NCBI GenBank assembly: GCA_948525355.1
Contig: CAOSOP010000008.1
Span: 1-19,965 of the forward strand
DNA: 19,965 bases
Source of the DNA: an uncultured Bacilli bacterium
GTDB lineage: Bacteria; Bacillota_I; Bacilli_A; RFN20; CAG-288
Direction of reading: 5' to 3'
Shown: positions 1 through 6,812 of the stretch, piece by piece
Position numbering within the stretch: position 1 is the stretch's first letter
Layout of the letters: every line of letters starts with the position of its first letter
Notes under the pieces: generated by a model
What the model saw: only the letters and a program-made list of their open reading frames with translations
What the model was told of the DNA's origin: nothing
Database searches by the model: none
Position numbers and translations under genes: made by a program

Positions 1-92
1 AGATGTTATAAGGAGTTTATATAGTTGTGGTTGCATTAACTTTGACATCTAACCTACAAAAAAAACTGTTGCAAAATAAATCTTTTGTTTTA

Positions 93-773
93 TTAGTTTA
101 TAACTTTGTTTTTGAGTATTTCTAGTGCTTCAAACAAATCTTTAATTACGATAACATCAGTTTTAACTTCTCTGTTTTTTCGATTGAGTAGAATAGGTGT
201 TATTCCTACTGATCTAGCACCTAAGACATCTGTTTTTTCAGAATCCCCTATATGTACAACTTCTTCTTTACTGCAGTTACTTACTTCTAATGCTTTTAAG
301 AATATTTCCTTACTTGGTTTATATGCTTTAACCATATCACCGCAGATAACCCCTGCCGGATTCAATTCGTTATCTTTAATTGCGACATCGACATACTGTA
401 TGCTATTATTAGTAATTATATAAATAGGATACGGGCACTCTTTAAAAAAAGGCTTAACATCATCAAATAAAGGTGCCTTAGCCCAATATTCTCTACATAA
501 TTCATGTAGTATATTTAAATCAGTCTTGAGTTCAAACTCTTCTACCATTTTCTTTAATGAAATATCAGTAATTTCATCTTGTGTAAGATAGTTCTCACGA
601 TAACTCTTGTTTTCAAGCTCTGTTATACTTTTCCACCAATACTTAATAATAGTATTTGGATCGTTAAGTCTACTATTTTTGCTTATAATATCAACGAACT
701 TCATCGTCGCCTTACACATTTCTTGACTTAGCGTTCCTGAATAATCGATAAATACAGCTTTAATATTTTTCAT
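93..773 (-). CDS. HAD-superfamily hydrolase with atypical motif I
   Basis: This is a cytoplasmic haloacid-dehalogenase-fold hydrolase of 226 residues, the usual size for the HAD subfamily with a small helical cap. Seen in the sequence: motif I FIDYSGTL with the nucleophile Asp10; a helical cap at roughly 18-95; motif II IITNN near 119-123; the motif III lysine in YKPS near 152; motif IV HIGDSEKTD near 174-182. The residue two after the nucleophile, normally the Asp general acid/base of phosphatases, is Ser12, so ordinary phosphatase chemistry is doubtful. Dehalogenases and phosphonatases also lack this Asp, but have Tyr or Ala there. The ATG follows a good ribosome site, AAGGAG, about 10 bases upstream. 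It stands alone, about 290 bases downstream of copZ, so it may have its own promoter. The substrate cannot be told from the sequence. Confidence 0.85.
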   Translation of the reverse strand: MKNIKAVFIDYSGTLSQEMCKATMKFVDIISKNSRLNDPNTIIKYWWKSITELENKSYRENYLTQDEITDISLKKMVEEFELKTDLNILHELCREYWAKAPLFDDVKPFFKECPYPIYIITNNSIQYVDVAIKDNELNPAGVICGDMVKAYKPSKEIFLKALEVSNCSKEEVVHIGDSEKTDVLGARSVGITPILLNRKNREVKTDVIVIKDLFEALEILKNKVIN

Positions 774-794
774 ATAGATACATTCTCCTTAATA

Positions 795-806
795 TATAGT
801 ACTATA
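795..806. repeat. 12-bp perfect palindrome upstream of the HAD gene
   Basis: TATAGTACTATA is perfectly self-complementary and lies about 20 bases upstream of the HAD start codon. It could be a small operator, or chance in AT-rich DNA. Nothing else in the sequence supports a role. Confidence 0.3.
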
Positions 807-900
807 AACAACTATTTCTTTTTAATTTCTAGCTAATTTCATATAGATTTTTTATTAATAATACTAGTGAGTACTTTGTTATTAAACTCTCTCCTTTTGT

Positions 901-959
901 ATTAAGTAGACAAATTGCTATAAAACGCGAAAGCTTTTTATTAAACATTTCTACTTAAT
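901..959. repeat. Inverted repeat with 10-bp arms between copZ and the HAD gene
   Basis: ATTAAGTAGA (901-910) and TCTACTTAAT (950-959) are perfect reverse complements separated by 39 bases. The 286-base gap between copZ and the HAD gene holds no convincing gene. The pair could fold in RNA read leftward from the copper operon, as a terminator-like or stability structure, or could bind a protein. There is no T-run right after it on the minus strand, so it is not a standard intrinsic terminator. Confidence 0.35.
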
Positions 960-1059
960 TAAACCAACTAGCTAAACACAAAAGTATTAGAAACTATTTC
1001 ACTTCCACAAATATAACTAAAAATGATTTTTATAAGTCTTAATACTCTCGTTGAAATTA

Positions 1060-1260
1060 TTAAATAACTTTATATCCGAGTTTTTCAATAGTTTTTGTAA
1101 AGACCTTATCTTTCACCTCTTTGCTCATAGTTATCACTGCCTGTTTAGATTCAAGATCAACTGAAACAGATGTAACACCCTTAATGTCTTTTAAAGCATT
1201 TTCAACCTTCATTTTGCAGTGATTGCAACTCATTCCTTCAATAGTAATAGTTTTTTCCAT
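1060..1260 (-). CDS. copZ: Copper chaperone CopZ (HMA domain)
   Basis: This 66-residue protein is a single heavy-metal-associated domain with the metal-binding loop GMSCNHC (Cys12 and Cys15), which binds Cu(I). In the family it carries Cu(I) in the cytosol and hands it to the CopA ATPase or to the repressor CsoR. The length is that of a typical free-standing CopZ. Its start overlaps the last 23 bases of copA, and its ribosome site (AGGAGG, a few bases before the ATG) lies inside the copA end, so translation is probably coupled. It is the last gene of csoR-copA-copZ and should be induced by copper through CsoR. Confidence 0.95.
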   Translation of the reverse strand: MEKTITIEGMSCNHCKMKVENALKDIKGVTSVSVDLESKQAVITMSKEVKDKVFTKTIEKLGYKVI

Positions 1261-1627
1261 AATCTCCTCCTTTTTCTTTACTATTAAATATTCTTAATGT
1301 AAGTGCATTTATAACAACGCAAACAGAGCTTAAGCTCATTGCTAGTGAAGCAATCATCGGACTTAGTCCCATATGTATCAATGGATAAAATACGCCTGCA
1401 GCAAGTGGTATTCCTAAAGCGTTATAAAAGAATGCCCAGAATAGACTCATTTTTATATTAGTAATTGTTCTTTTACTCAATCTAATTGCAATAACTAAAT
1501 CAAGCAAAGAATTCTTAATGAGAACTATTCCTGCACTCTCCATCGCAATATCAGTTCCACTTCCAATTGCAATACCAATATCTGCTGCCTTAAGTGCTGG
1601 AGAGTCATTTATGCCATCACCAACCAT
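1238..1627 (-). CDS. copA: Copper-transporting P-type ATPase CopA, C-terminal part (frameshifted)
   Basis: This is the downstream part of copA, out of frame with the upstream part. From its first in-frame ATG it reads MVGDGINDSPAL, the hinge motif that closes the P domain of P-type ATPases, then the last two membrane segments (around residues 65-115 of the piece), with the conserved MSLSSVCVVINALRL-like end written here as SVCVVINALTLRIF. The frame is open further upstream, to about 1678, and that stretch reads KYEYVEQIKGQGHRVA, the expected link from the ATP-binding domain. Alone, the piece has no phosphorylation site and cannot pump. It would be functional only if joined to the upstream part by a frame correction. 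Confidence 0.8.
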   Translation of the reverse strand: MVGDGINDSPALKAADIGIAIGSGTDIAMESAGIVLIKNSLLDLVIAIRLSKRTITNIKMSLFWAFFYNALGIPLAAGVFYPLIHMGLSPMIASLAMSLSSVCVVINALTLRIFNSKEKGGDYGKNYYY

Positions 1628-1650
1628 TGCAACTCTATGACCCTGCCCTT

Positions 1651-3543
1651 TTATTTGTTCAACATATTCATATTTTGATCAGGCAAGACATTTGCAATAA
1701 CATTCTCTATATCAGCATTCCTTGCAAATGCTTTAGCTGTGGTTTCATTATCACCCGTAAGCATAATGACATTTAGACCCATATTCTTTAACTCTTTTAT
1801 CGCCATTACACTATCTTCTCGTATCGTATCAGCTAGTGCGATAATGCCTAATAGTTTTTTATTCTGGACACATATTATCGGCGTTTTACCGCTCAATGCA
1901 AACTCTTCAGTCACATCTTTTACTTGTTTTAATTCATCCTTATTCAATACATCACTTACAAGTTTTTCATTTCCAAGCAATACTTCTTTCCCATTGATAA
2001 TGGCCTTTGTACCTTTTCCAGCAATTTCTTCATAATCTTCTACACTTATTGTATTAACCCTATTGACAGCATAATCTACAACTGCTTTTGCTAATGGGTG
2101 ATTGCTATGCTTTTCAATACTTGCGCAAATCATAATCAATTCATTTTCATCAATATCATTATTCGCTAAATATACATCAGTAACAGATAAACTACCAGTG
2201 GTAATCGTACCTGTTTTATCTAAAACAATTGTATCGATTTTACACAGGTTTTCTAAATTCTCTGCATCCTTTACTAATATGCCATATTGCGCAGCTTTTC
2301 CTGTTCCAACCATTATCGCAAGCGGTGTAGCTAATCCTAGTGCACATGGACAAGAAATTACTAATACACTTATGGCAAAGTTAAGTGAAAATGCAAAGTC
2401 TTTGGTAATAATAAGCCAAACTATAAGACTTATGAGCGATATAGCTATGACAATTGGAACAAAAACCGCACTGACTTTATCAGCTATTTTTGCTATTGGC
2501 GCTTTAGTACTAGAGGCCTTTTCGACAAGTGCAATTATTTTAGAAATAGTAGTCTCTTTGCCGATCTTAGCAGCTTTAAAAGTGAAAGTACCATTTTTAT
2601 TAATGCTGGCTGATATTACTTCATCACCGACCTTTTTATCAACTGGTAAGCTTTCACCGGTAATTGCAGACTGGTCAAGCAATCCATTTCCACTTAGAAT
2701 CACTCCATCTACTGGAAGAACATCTCCTGGCCTTATTACTATTACATCACCAACTACTAAACTTGAGACATCAACAATAGATTCTTCACCATTTTTTATA
2801 ATCGTACAAGTTTTAGGTGCTAACTTCATCAACTTACTTATCTCACTAGAAGTTTTTATCTTTGCACGGTTTTCAAAATATTTTCCCAAAGAAACCAGAG
2901 TAACTATTGTTGCAGCCCCTTCAAAATATAACGAATGCATATATTCATGAACAAGTTCTAAATCTGAACGACCAAATGCATAACTCATGATAAATATGAT
3001 TGCAATACCATAAATATATGCTGATCCCGCACCAATAGCTATTAATGAGTCCATATTTGGAACAAGTTTAAATAACGCCTTGAATCCACGTATAAAGAAA
3101 TGTTTATTGATTAACAAAATGATGCTAGTTAAAACCAATTGTGCAAGTGCAAAAATAAGTGCGTTTTCAACACCGTCGAAAAAAGGAAAGTTTGGAAGTC
3201 CAACCATTGGACCCATAGCGATATAAAAAAGTGGCAACAATAAAACAATGGATATAATCAAACTAATCCTTTGTTTTTTTAATTCATTTTTAGCCTTATC
3301 ATTTCTATTATCTAAATCCAAGTCCCTGCTCTCAACTCCTTTTTCACTCGCACCATAACCTATGCTTTCTACTTTTTTTATTATAGTACTTGAATCGAGT
3401 TTATCATCACATTCTACCTGCATCGAATTGGACACCAGATTTACGTCAGCTTTCTTTACTCCTTTAATCTTACAAACTGCCTTTTGAATATTGCTTTGAC
3501 AGCTCGCACATGTCATTCCTGTTATATCAAATTCTTTTTTCAT
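1651..3543 (-). CDS. copA: Copper-transporting P-type ATPase CopA, N-terminal part (frameshifted)
   Basis: This is the first 630 residues of a P1B-type ATPase that exports Cu(I) across the membrane. Domains in order: one HMA domain with GMTCASC (Cys12, Cys15); paired membrane helices; the actuator loop with TGES; the ion-binding helix with CPC (ISCPCALGLATPL); the phosphorylation site DKTGT; an HP motif (SNHPLAKA) in the nucleotide-binding domain; TGDN in the P domain. The reading ends at LPDQNMNMLNK and a stop, just short of the GDGIND motif found in another frame downstream. Adding one A to the A-run complementary to 1673-1676, or slipping back one base there, restores a continuous ordinary CopA of about 765 residues. 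It starts 5 bases after csoR with a weak ribosome site, suggesting coupling to csoR. Confidence 0.9.
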   Translation of the reverse strand: MKKEFDITGMTCASCQSNIQKAVCKIKGVKKADVNLVSNSMQVECDDKLDSSTIIKKVESIGYGASEKGVESRDLDLDNRNDKAKNELKKQRISLIISIVLLLPLFYIAMGPMVGLPNFPFFDGVENALIFALAQLVLTSIILLINKHFFIRGFKALFKLVPNMDSLIAIGAGSAYIYGIAIIFIMSYAFGRSDLELVHEYMHSLYFEGAATIVTLVSLGKYFENRAKIKTSSEISKLMKLAPKTCTIIKNGEESIVDVSSLVVGDVIVIRPGDVLPVDGVILSGNGLLDQSAITGESLPVDKKVGDEVISASINKNGTFTFKAAKIGKETTISKIIALVEKASSTKAPIAKIADKVSAVFVPIVIAISLISLIVWLIITKDFAFSLNFAISVLVISCPCALGLATPLAIMVGTGKAAQYGILVKDAENLENLCKIDTIVLDKTGTITTGSLSVTDVYLANNDIDENELIMICASIEKHSNHPLAKAVVDYAVNRVNTISVEDYEEIAGKGTKAIINGKEVLLGNEKLVSDVLNKDELKQVKDVTEEFALSGKTPIICVQNKKLLGIIALADTIREDSVMAIKELKNMGLNVIMLTGDNETTAKAFARNADIENVIANVLPDQNMNMLNK

Positions 3544-3548
3544 ATTTC

Positions 3549-3833
3549 TTAATTTATCTTTCTTATTATGTCTATTGTTTCAGATATGATGCCATCATCA
3601 TTCGCTTTAATTTTTTCAGCCACGCAGCTTTTCATATGTTCTTCTAAAATAATATAAGCAAACGACTGCAAAGCCTTTTCAGCAGCAGCAACTTGCTGGA
3701 GAACATCACGACAGTATTTGTTCTCCTCAATCATTTTCTTTATTCCATTAATCTGACCTATGATTTTATTTAATCTCGTTGTCAGTGGTAATATTTGTTC
3801 TTCATTTCTTTCAATAATCTTTTTATCATTCAT
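3549..3833 (-). CDS. csoR: Copper-sensing transcriptional repressor CsoR
   Basis: This is a 94-residue all-helical DNA-binding repressor that releases DNA on binding Cu(I). The copper ligands are visible as Cys41, His66 and Cys70. Their spacing of 25 and then 4 residues is the same as Cys36/His61/Cys65 of the Mycobacterium tuberculosis CsoR. The typical N-terminal stretch LTTRLNKIIGQINGIKKMIEE is present in a 20-residue-class helix. The start was set at the ATG of MNDKK: an AGGGG ribosome site precedes it by 8 bases, while an upstream in-frame extension would run through the promoter. It is first in the operon csoR-copA-copZ and should repress its own promoter. Confidence 0.93.
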   Translation of the reverse strand: MNDKKIIERNEEQILPLTTRLNKIIGQINGIKKMIEENKYCRDVLQQVAAAEKALQSFAYIILEEHMKSCVAEKIKANDDGIISETIDIIRKIN

Positions 3834-3838
3834 ACTAT

Positions 3839-3855
3839 ATACCCCTATACAGTAT
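3839..3855 (-). promoter_or_regulatory. Probable CsoR operator
   Basis: On the minus strand ATACTGTATAGGGGTAT begins right after the -10 box. It has matching outer arms (ATAC and GTAT) and a G4 tract over a TATA centre. CsoR operators are known as imperfect palindromes with G or C tracts around a TAT/ATA core. Its place over the transcription start fits repression by blocking RNA polymerase. Confidence 0.7.
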
Positions 3856-3884
3856 ATTATACTTTTAAACATAATCGCTGTCAA
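3856..3884 (-). promoter_or_regulatory. Consensus sigma-A promoter of the csoR-copA-copZ operon
   Basis: On the minus strand TTGACA (3884-3879) and TATAAT (3861-3856) are separated by exactly 17 bases, a perfect match to the housekeeping consensus. A promoter this strong suits a tightly repressed operon. It lies 23 bases upstream of the csoR start codon. Confidence 0.9.
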
Positions 3885-3912
3885 TACTTTCATCATATCT
3901 CACCCACCAGCC

Positions 3913-3977
3913 CCCCACCACCTACCCCACCGAGGACGTTTCCCCCGGAAACGGACGAGGTGGGGTAGGTGGTGGGG
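3913..3977. repeat. Very stable GC-rich hairpin
   Basis: CCCCACCACCTACCCCACC (3913-3931) is a perfect 19-base reverse complement of 3959-3977. Inside it a second stem, CGTTTCC (3937-3943) with GGAAACG (3947-3953), closes a CCC loop. The strand bias (C-rich then G-rich arm) and GC content are unlike anything else in the window. No T-run follows on either strand, so it is not an ordinary terminator. It sits just upstream of the csoR promoter and at the edge of the inserted element. Confidence 0.9.
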
Positions 3978-4290
3978 TGCCTGCACGATATGACTATACG
4001 GGAAGAGCTAGGTGCACGATTTCTCCGTGGATTGAAATAGTTTACGCTTATAGTCTTTTGCAGCTTTACCTAGGAAACAACTCATTAAGTAATTTAGAAG
4101 TTGCTTCTATGCTCAACATCCTTAATTTAGGCACTCATATGTATAATTACCATTACTCAAACAGACCTGCAAAATACGCCCCAAAGGTGTATTTAGGTAC
4201 TGTTCAAACCACCGCAACCAGCTGGAACTACGACTCCCAAAACACCTCAAAACCACCCGCAAATCAATGGCCTCAGAACTTCGGCCAGAC

Positions 4291-4312
4291 GTCACAAAAA
4301 GGCGAAGCCAAC
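4291..4312 (-). repeat. 22-base repeat, copy 1
   Basis: Read on the minus strand it begins GTTGGCTTCG and ends TTTTTGTGAC. The identical 22 bases occur on the plus strand at 19913-19934. Its first base is also the last base of the recO stop codon TAG. Confidence 0.9.
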
Positions 4313-5061
4313 TACAAATTAAAGAACCATTTTCTAAAATTATGCAAGCTCTTTACATTATATCCTAACGCCAATTTAATGTAATCAACAACATCCTCTA
4401 TGACATTTAAAACAGATATCTTTTTGAAATCTTGAATAAAATCTTTTGGTTTAGCCCTATACGCCTTTAATAGTATTTTTAAAGAAGCTTCATCCTTTGC
4501 TGAAATCATGTGTTCATCCTGACACGAATTGCATAAAAAACCACCATAATCAAAATTATATGTTTCTGTTCTTGATAGTTTTTTTCCACATGACGAGCAT
4601 GTTAGATCTAATGATAAAATGCCAATATCTTTTAACAGGTGCAATAGAGTTACGAGAACAGCAAAAATAACTGTTTCATCAGTCGGAGTAACTAAATTAA
4701 CTAATTCTTCAATATATGATGTATCTAGTTCATCATTCTCTTCAAAAAGATTTGTAACAACTTCTTGAATGATTGATAGTGCTGTACAATAAAAAAGATT
4801 TTCATAAATATCATTGTGTGCTTTAAGCAAGGATATTCCATTGATACACGGATGATCTTCATATCCTGATGAACTAATCTTAACTTGTGAATACACTAAA
4901 GTTGCAATGTGGTTTTTGCTAGTTATTGAATATGCTGAATTAGCAGTATAGACTCTTTTCTTTCCTTCACCAACAATAGTAACAACACAATCTTTTTCTT
5001 TATACTTATTTGCAGTAATTATAACTCCGCTCTGCTCTTTTATTTCATAAGGTCTTTTCAT
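4312..5061 (-). CDS. recO: DNA repair protein RecO
   Basis: RecO, 249 residues, the family's normal length, helps RecR load RecA onto SSB-coated single-stranded DNA and anneals strands in gap repair. The N-terminal OB-fold region runs to about residue 80. A helical C-terminal region carries a four-cysteine zinc site, CSSC (155-158) and CNSC (177-180). The start ATG overlaps the era stop by four bases, so translation is coupled. Era followed by recO is the usual Firmicutes order. The stop codon is completed by the first base of the adjoining repeat element, so the original C-terminus may have been slightly altered by that insertion. Confidence 0.92.
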   Translation of the reverse strand: MKRPYEIKEQSGVIITANKYKEKDCVVTIVGEGKKRVYTANSAYSITSKNHIATLVYSQVKISSSGYEDHPCINGISLLKAHNDIYENLFYCTALSIIQEVVTNLFEENDELDTSYIEELVNLVTPTDETVIFAVLVTLLHLLKDIGILSLDLTCSSCGKKLSRTETYNFDYGGFLCNSCQDEHMISAKDEASLKILLKAYRAKPKDFIQDFKKISVLNVIEDVVDYIKLALGYNVKSLHNFRKWFFNL

Positions 5062-5942
5062 TCAGTATATCCAAATTCAGTTATTTTTCTTCTATCTTCT
5101 CGCCAATTCTTAGTGACTTTTACAAAAAGCGATAAGCTACATGCCTTACCAGTAAATCCTCTAATACTATTTTCACTATAAGATCTAATCTTAGAAATCA
5201 TCTTTCCACCTTTACCTACTATTATTGCTCTTTCACTCTCTTTTTCTACAATAATATCAGCGGTAATATCGATGTTACTATCATCTTCTTCGACGTGTAT
5301 AACTTTTACATGAACAGCATGAGGAACTTCATCATAACAAAGCCTCATACATTTTTCTTTTATAAATTCTTGATAGACAAACTCAATTGGATGGTCCAAG
5401 AGCATGTCATCTGGAAAATATGGTTCGGTCATTGGCAAAAGTGATTTAACTTCTTCAATCAAAAAATGTGGAACTTCCTTATCTTTTGCAACAATAGATG
5501 CAAAATGATTCTTTGGTAATTCTTTAAATAAATTATAATACTTTTCTGCTCTTTTTTCGTATTCACTTATAGATTTCAATTTATCAATCTTATTTAAAAT
5601 GACAAAAAGCGGTTGATCAATCTTTTTTAATTTATCAACTAAATCATAGTTAATCTTCATCGATATATCAACCATATAAATTACAACATCACAGTCACTT
5701 AATGCCTGTTTTGCATCTTTAATTAGCAATCGACCAAAATCACCTCTTGGGCGATGAAACCCAGGTGTATCAATAAAAATAAGCTGACTATCTTCAGTAT
5801 TATAGATTGCTTTAATATTTTCTCTTGTCGTTTGAGGCTTATCAGACACTGCCAAACATTTTACACCAACAAGTGAATTAATGAATGTAGACTTTCCAAC
5901 ATTAGCGTCACCGATAAGAGCGATAAATCCAACTCTTTTCAT
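5058..5942 (-). CDS. era: GTPase Era
   Basis: Era is a GTPase that binds the 3' end of 16S rRNA and assists 30S subunit maturation. The protein is 294 residues, close to the usual 300. Seen: G1 loop GDANVGKST (11-19), where most Eras have GRPNVGKST; DTPG (58-61); NKID (117-120); and a C-terminal KH domain with IVGKGGKMI around 241-249. The G5 region reads ASIVAKDK near 148 where a Ser-Ala pair is more common. The start shares one base with the cdd stop. Together with ybeY in the same operon it forms a ribosome-maturation pair. Confidence 0.95.
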   Translation of the reverse strand: MKRVGFIALIGDANVGKSTFINSLVGVKCLAVSDKPQTTRENIKAIYNTEDSQLIFIDTPGFHRPRGDFGRLLIKDAKQALSDCDVVIYMVDISMKINYDLVDKLKKIDQPLFVILNKIDKLKSISEYEKRAEKYYNLFKELPKNHFASIVAKDKEVPHFLIEEVKSLLPMTEPYFPDDMLLDHPIEFVYQEFIKEKCMRLCYDEVPHAVHVKVIHVEEDDSNIDITADIIVEKESERAIIVGKGGKMISKIRSYSENSIRGFTGKACSLSLFVKVTKNWREDRRKITEFGYTE

Positions 5943-6343
5943 TAAAGATTTTCGCTATCAAATGAGAAAGGAATCAATTGTTCAACAGTTTGAACAAGTT
6001 CTTTTCCATCAACTGTAAACATATACACTGGAGTTTTTAAATCTAAAAGTTCGCTCATGACTTGACGACAGCTTCCACATGGAGTGACAATTTTTTTACT
6101 ATCACCGATTAAGCCTATAGCCTCAATATCATTTTTACGATATCCTTTCAAATAAGCTTGAAAAATAGCTGTTCTTTCTGCACATATGCACAATGAATAT
6201 GCTGAGTTTTCAATATTAGCACCATGAATTAATTCACCATTTTTTAATACAACAACTGCACCAACCTTAAAATTAGAATATGGTGCGCATGCAAGTTCTC
6301 TAGCTTTTTTGCATTCTTCAAATAAAACTTTTTTTTCAATCAT
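5942..6343 (-). CDS. cdd: Cytidine deaminase
   Basis: A 133-residue zinc-dependent cytidine deaminase that turns cytidine and deoxycytidine into uridine and deoxyuridine in pyrimidine salvage. Both signature motifs are present: CAE (Cys54, with Glu56 as proton shuttle) and PCGSC (Cys89 and Cys92). The length fits the small homotetrameric type. The start overlaps the ybeY stop by four bases (ATGA), with AGAGG just upstream. The order ybeY, cdd, era is standard, although dgkA, often found between ybeY and cdd, is missing here. Confidence 0.95.
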   Translation of the reverse strand: MIEKKVLFEECKKARELACAPYSNFKVGAVVVLKNGELIHGANIENSAYSLCICAERTAIFQAYLKGYRKNDIEAIGLIGDSKKIVTPCGSCRQVMSELLDLKTPVYMFTVDGKELVQTVEQLIPFSFDSENL

Positions 6344-6804
6344 AACCTCTCCTCATATTTTTTCAACAAATCATTTTGTAGACCATACATAATCTTTTCA
6401 TCTTCAGCACTTCTTTCATGGTCATAGGAAAGGAGGTGAAGCAGTCCATGTATCAATAAAAACCTCATTTCGGAATCAAAATCATTTCCAATTTCTCTTG
6501 CGCGTTCATCGATAACTTCTGGACATAATACAATTTCTCCCAGGTCGACAAATTCTTCATTGCGATCACTAATATCATCTAAATATGCGAACGAGATGAC
6601 ATCAGCTACATAATCTTTAGTGCGATAACTCTTATTAATACTAAGTGAGACATCCTTGCTAACCAACGATATAGAAATAATATATTGTGAACTTGTATAG
6701 CCAAGGCTATTTAAAACAAAATCACAAACATTTGAATATTCTTCTTCAAGGTGATATTTCTTATCTGTTTCGTTAGCAAAATAAACACTATTTATATCCG
6801 ATAT
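6340..6804 (-). CDS. ybeY: Endoribonuclease YbeY, no standard start codon
   Basis: YbeY is a zinc-dependent endoribonuclease for 16S rRNA 3' processing and ribosome quality control. The zinc motif HGLLHLLSYDH is intact apart from Ser where Gly is usual, and KDYVADVISFAY is the conserved block before it. The first ATG, GTG or TTG in frame is a TTG at 6666, giving only 108 residues. The frame stays open upstream and reads family-like sequence (SVYFANETDKKYHLEEEY, then YIISISLVSKDVSLSINKSYR), reaching about 155 residues, the normal length. It opens just after a perfect AGGAGG (6814-6809 region), where the only candidate codons are ATA at 6804 or 6795. An ATG at 6808 is one frame off. I annotate from the ATA at 6804: either a rare AUA start or a one-base deletion near the start. 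Confidence 0.8.
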   Translation of the reverse strand: MSDINSVYFANETDKKYHLEEEYSNVCDFVLNSLGYTSSQYIISISLVSKDVSLSINKSYRTKDYVADVISFAYLDDISDRNEEFVDLGEIVLCPEVIDERAREIGNDFDSEMRFLLIHGLLHLLSYDHERSAEDEKIMYGLQNDLLKKYEERL

Positions 6805-6812
6805 TCATCCTC

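Larger units (their letters stand above)
3905..4312. mobile_element. Probable inserted repeat element of about 400 bp
   Basis: This stretch between recO and csoR is visibly richer in G+C than its surroundings. One edge carries a GC-rich hairpin (3913-3977). The other edge is a 22-base sequence (4291-4312) that recurs exactly, in inverted orientation, at 19913-19934. Between them is one open frame on the plus strand, from a GTG at 3977, which continues past the element antisense into recO to 4384. Its product reads YDYTGRARCTISPW near the start and ends SQKGEAN at the repeat. I recognise no known protein, transposase or terminal repeat. The octamer TGCACGAT occurs twice (3982-3989, 4012-4019). 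It could be a non-autonomous element, a remnant of a larger one, or a structured RNA. Boundaries are approximate. Confidence 0.55.

Noticed and set aside
71..84. CAAAATAAATCTTT shared by both window ends (near 71 and near 19874)
   Set aside because: A short pure-AT match in an AT-rich genome, without further similarity around it.
27..131. Possible small rightward gene starting at a GTG after AAGGAG near the window start
   Set aside because: About 33 codons, GTG start with 11-base spacing, no recognisable product, and its end overlaps the HAD gene on the other strand.
106..423. Rightward open frame of 105 codons opposite the HAD gene
   Set aside because: It lies wholly antisense to a gene with clear HAD motifs and has no family resemblance; other long antisense frames over copA, clpB, pnp and DUF2130 were dropped for the same reason.
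1669..1680. Programmed -1 ribosomal frameshift in copA, as known for CopA(Z) of E. coli
   Set aside because: The site lacks an X-XXY-YYZ heptamer, and the E. coli event is near the N-terminus, while here it would be required to finish the pump; a mutation or read error is simpler.
3760..3993. Rightward frame running from antisense csoR into the GC-rich hairpin
   Set aside because: The first part is antisense to csoR and its promoter, and the rest (Pro/His then Arg/Trp runs) is just the hairpin arms translated.
3905..4312. CRISPR array, group II intron or tRNA-like gene in the inserted block
   Set aside because: There are no regularly spaced repeats, no domain V-like hairpin and no cloverleaf; only one large hairpin and one octamer direct repeat are seen.
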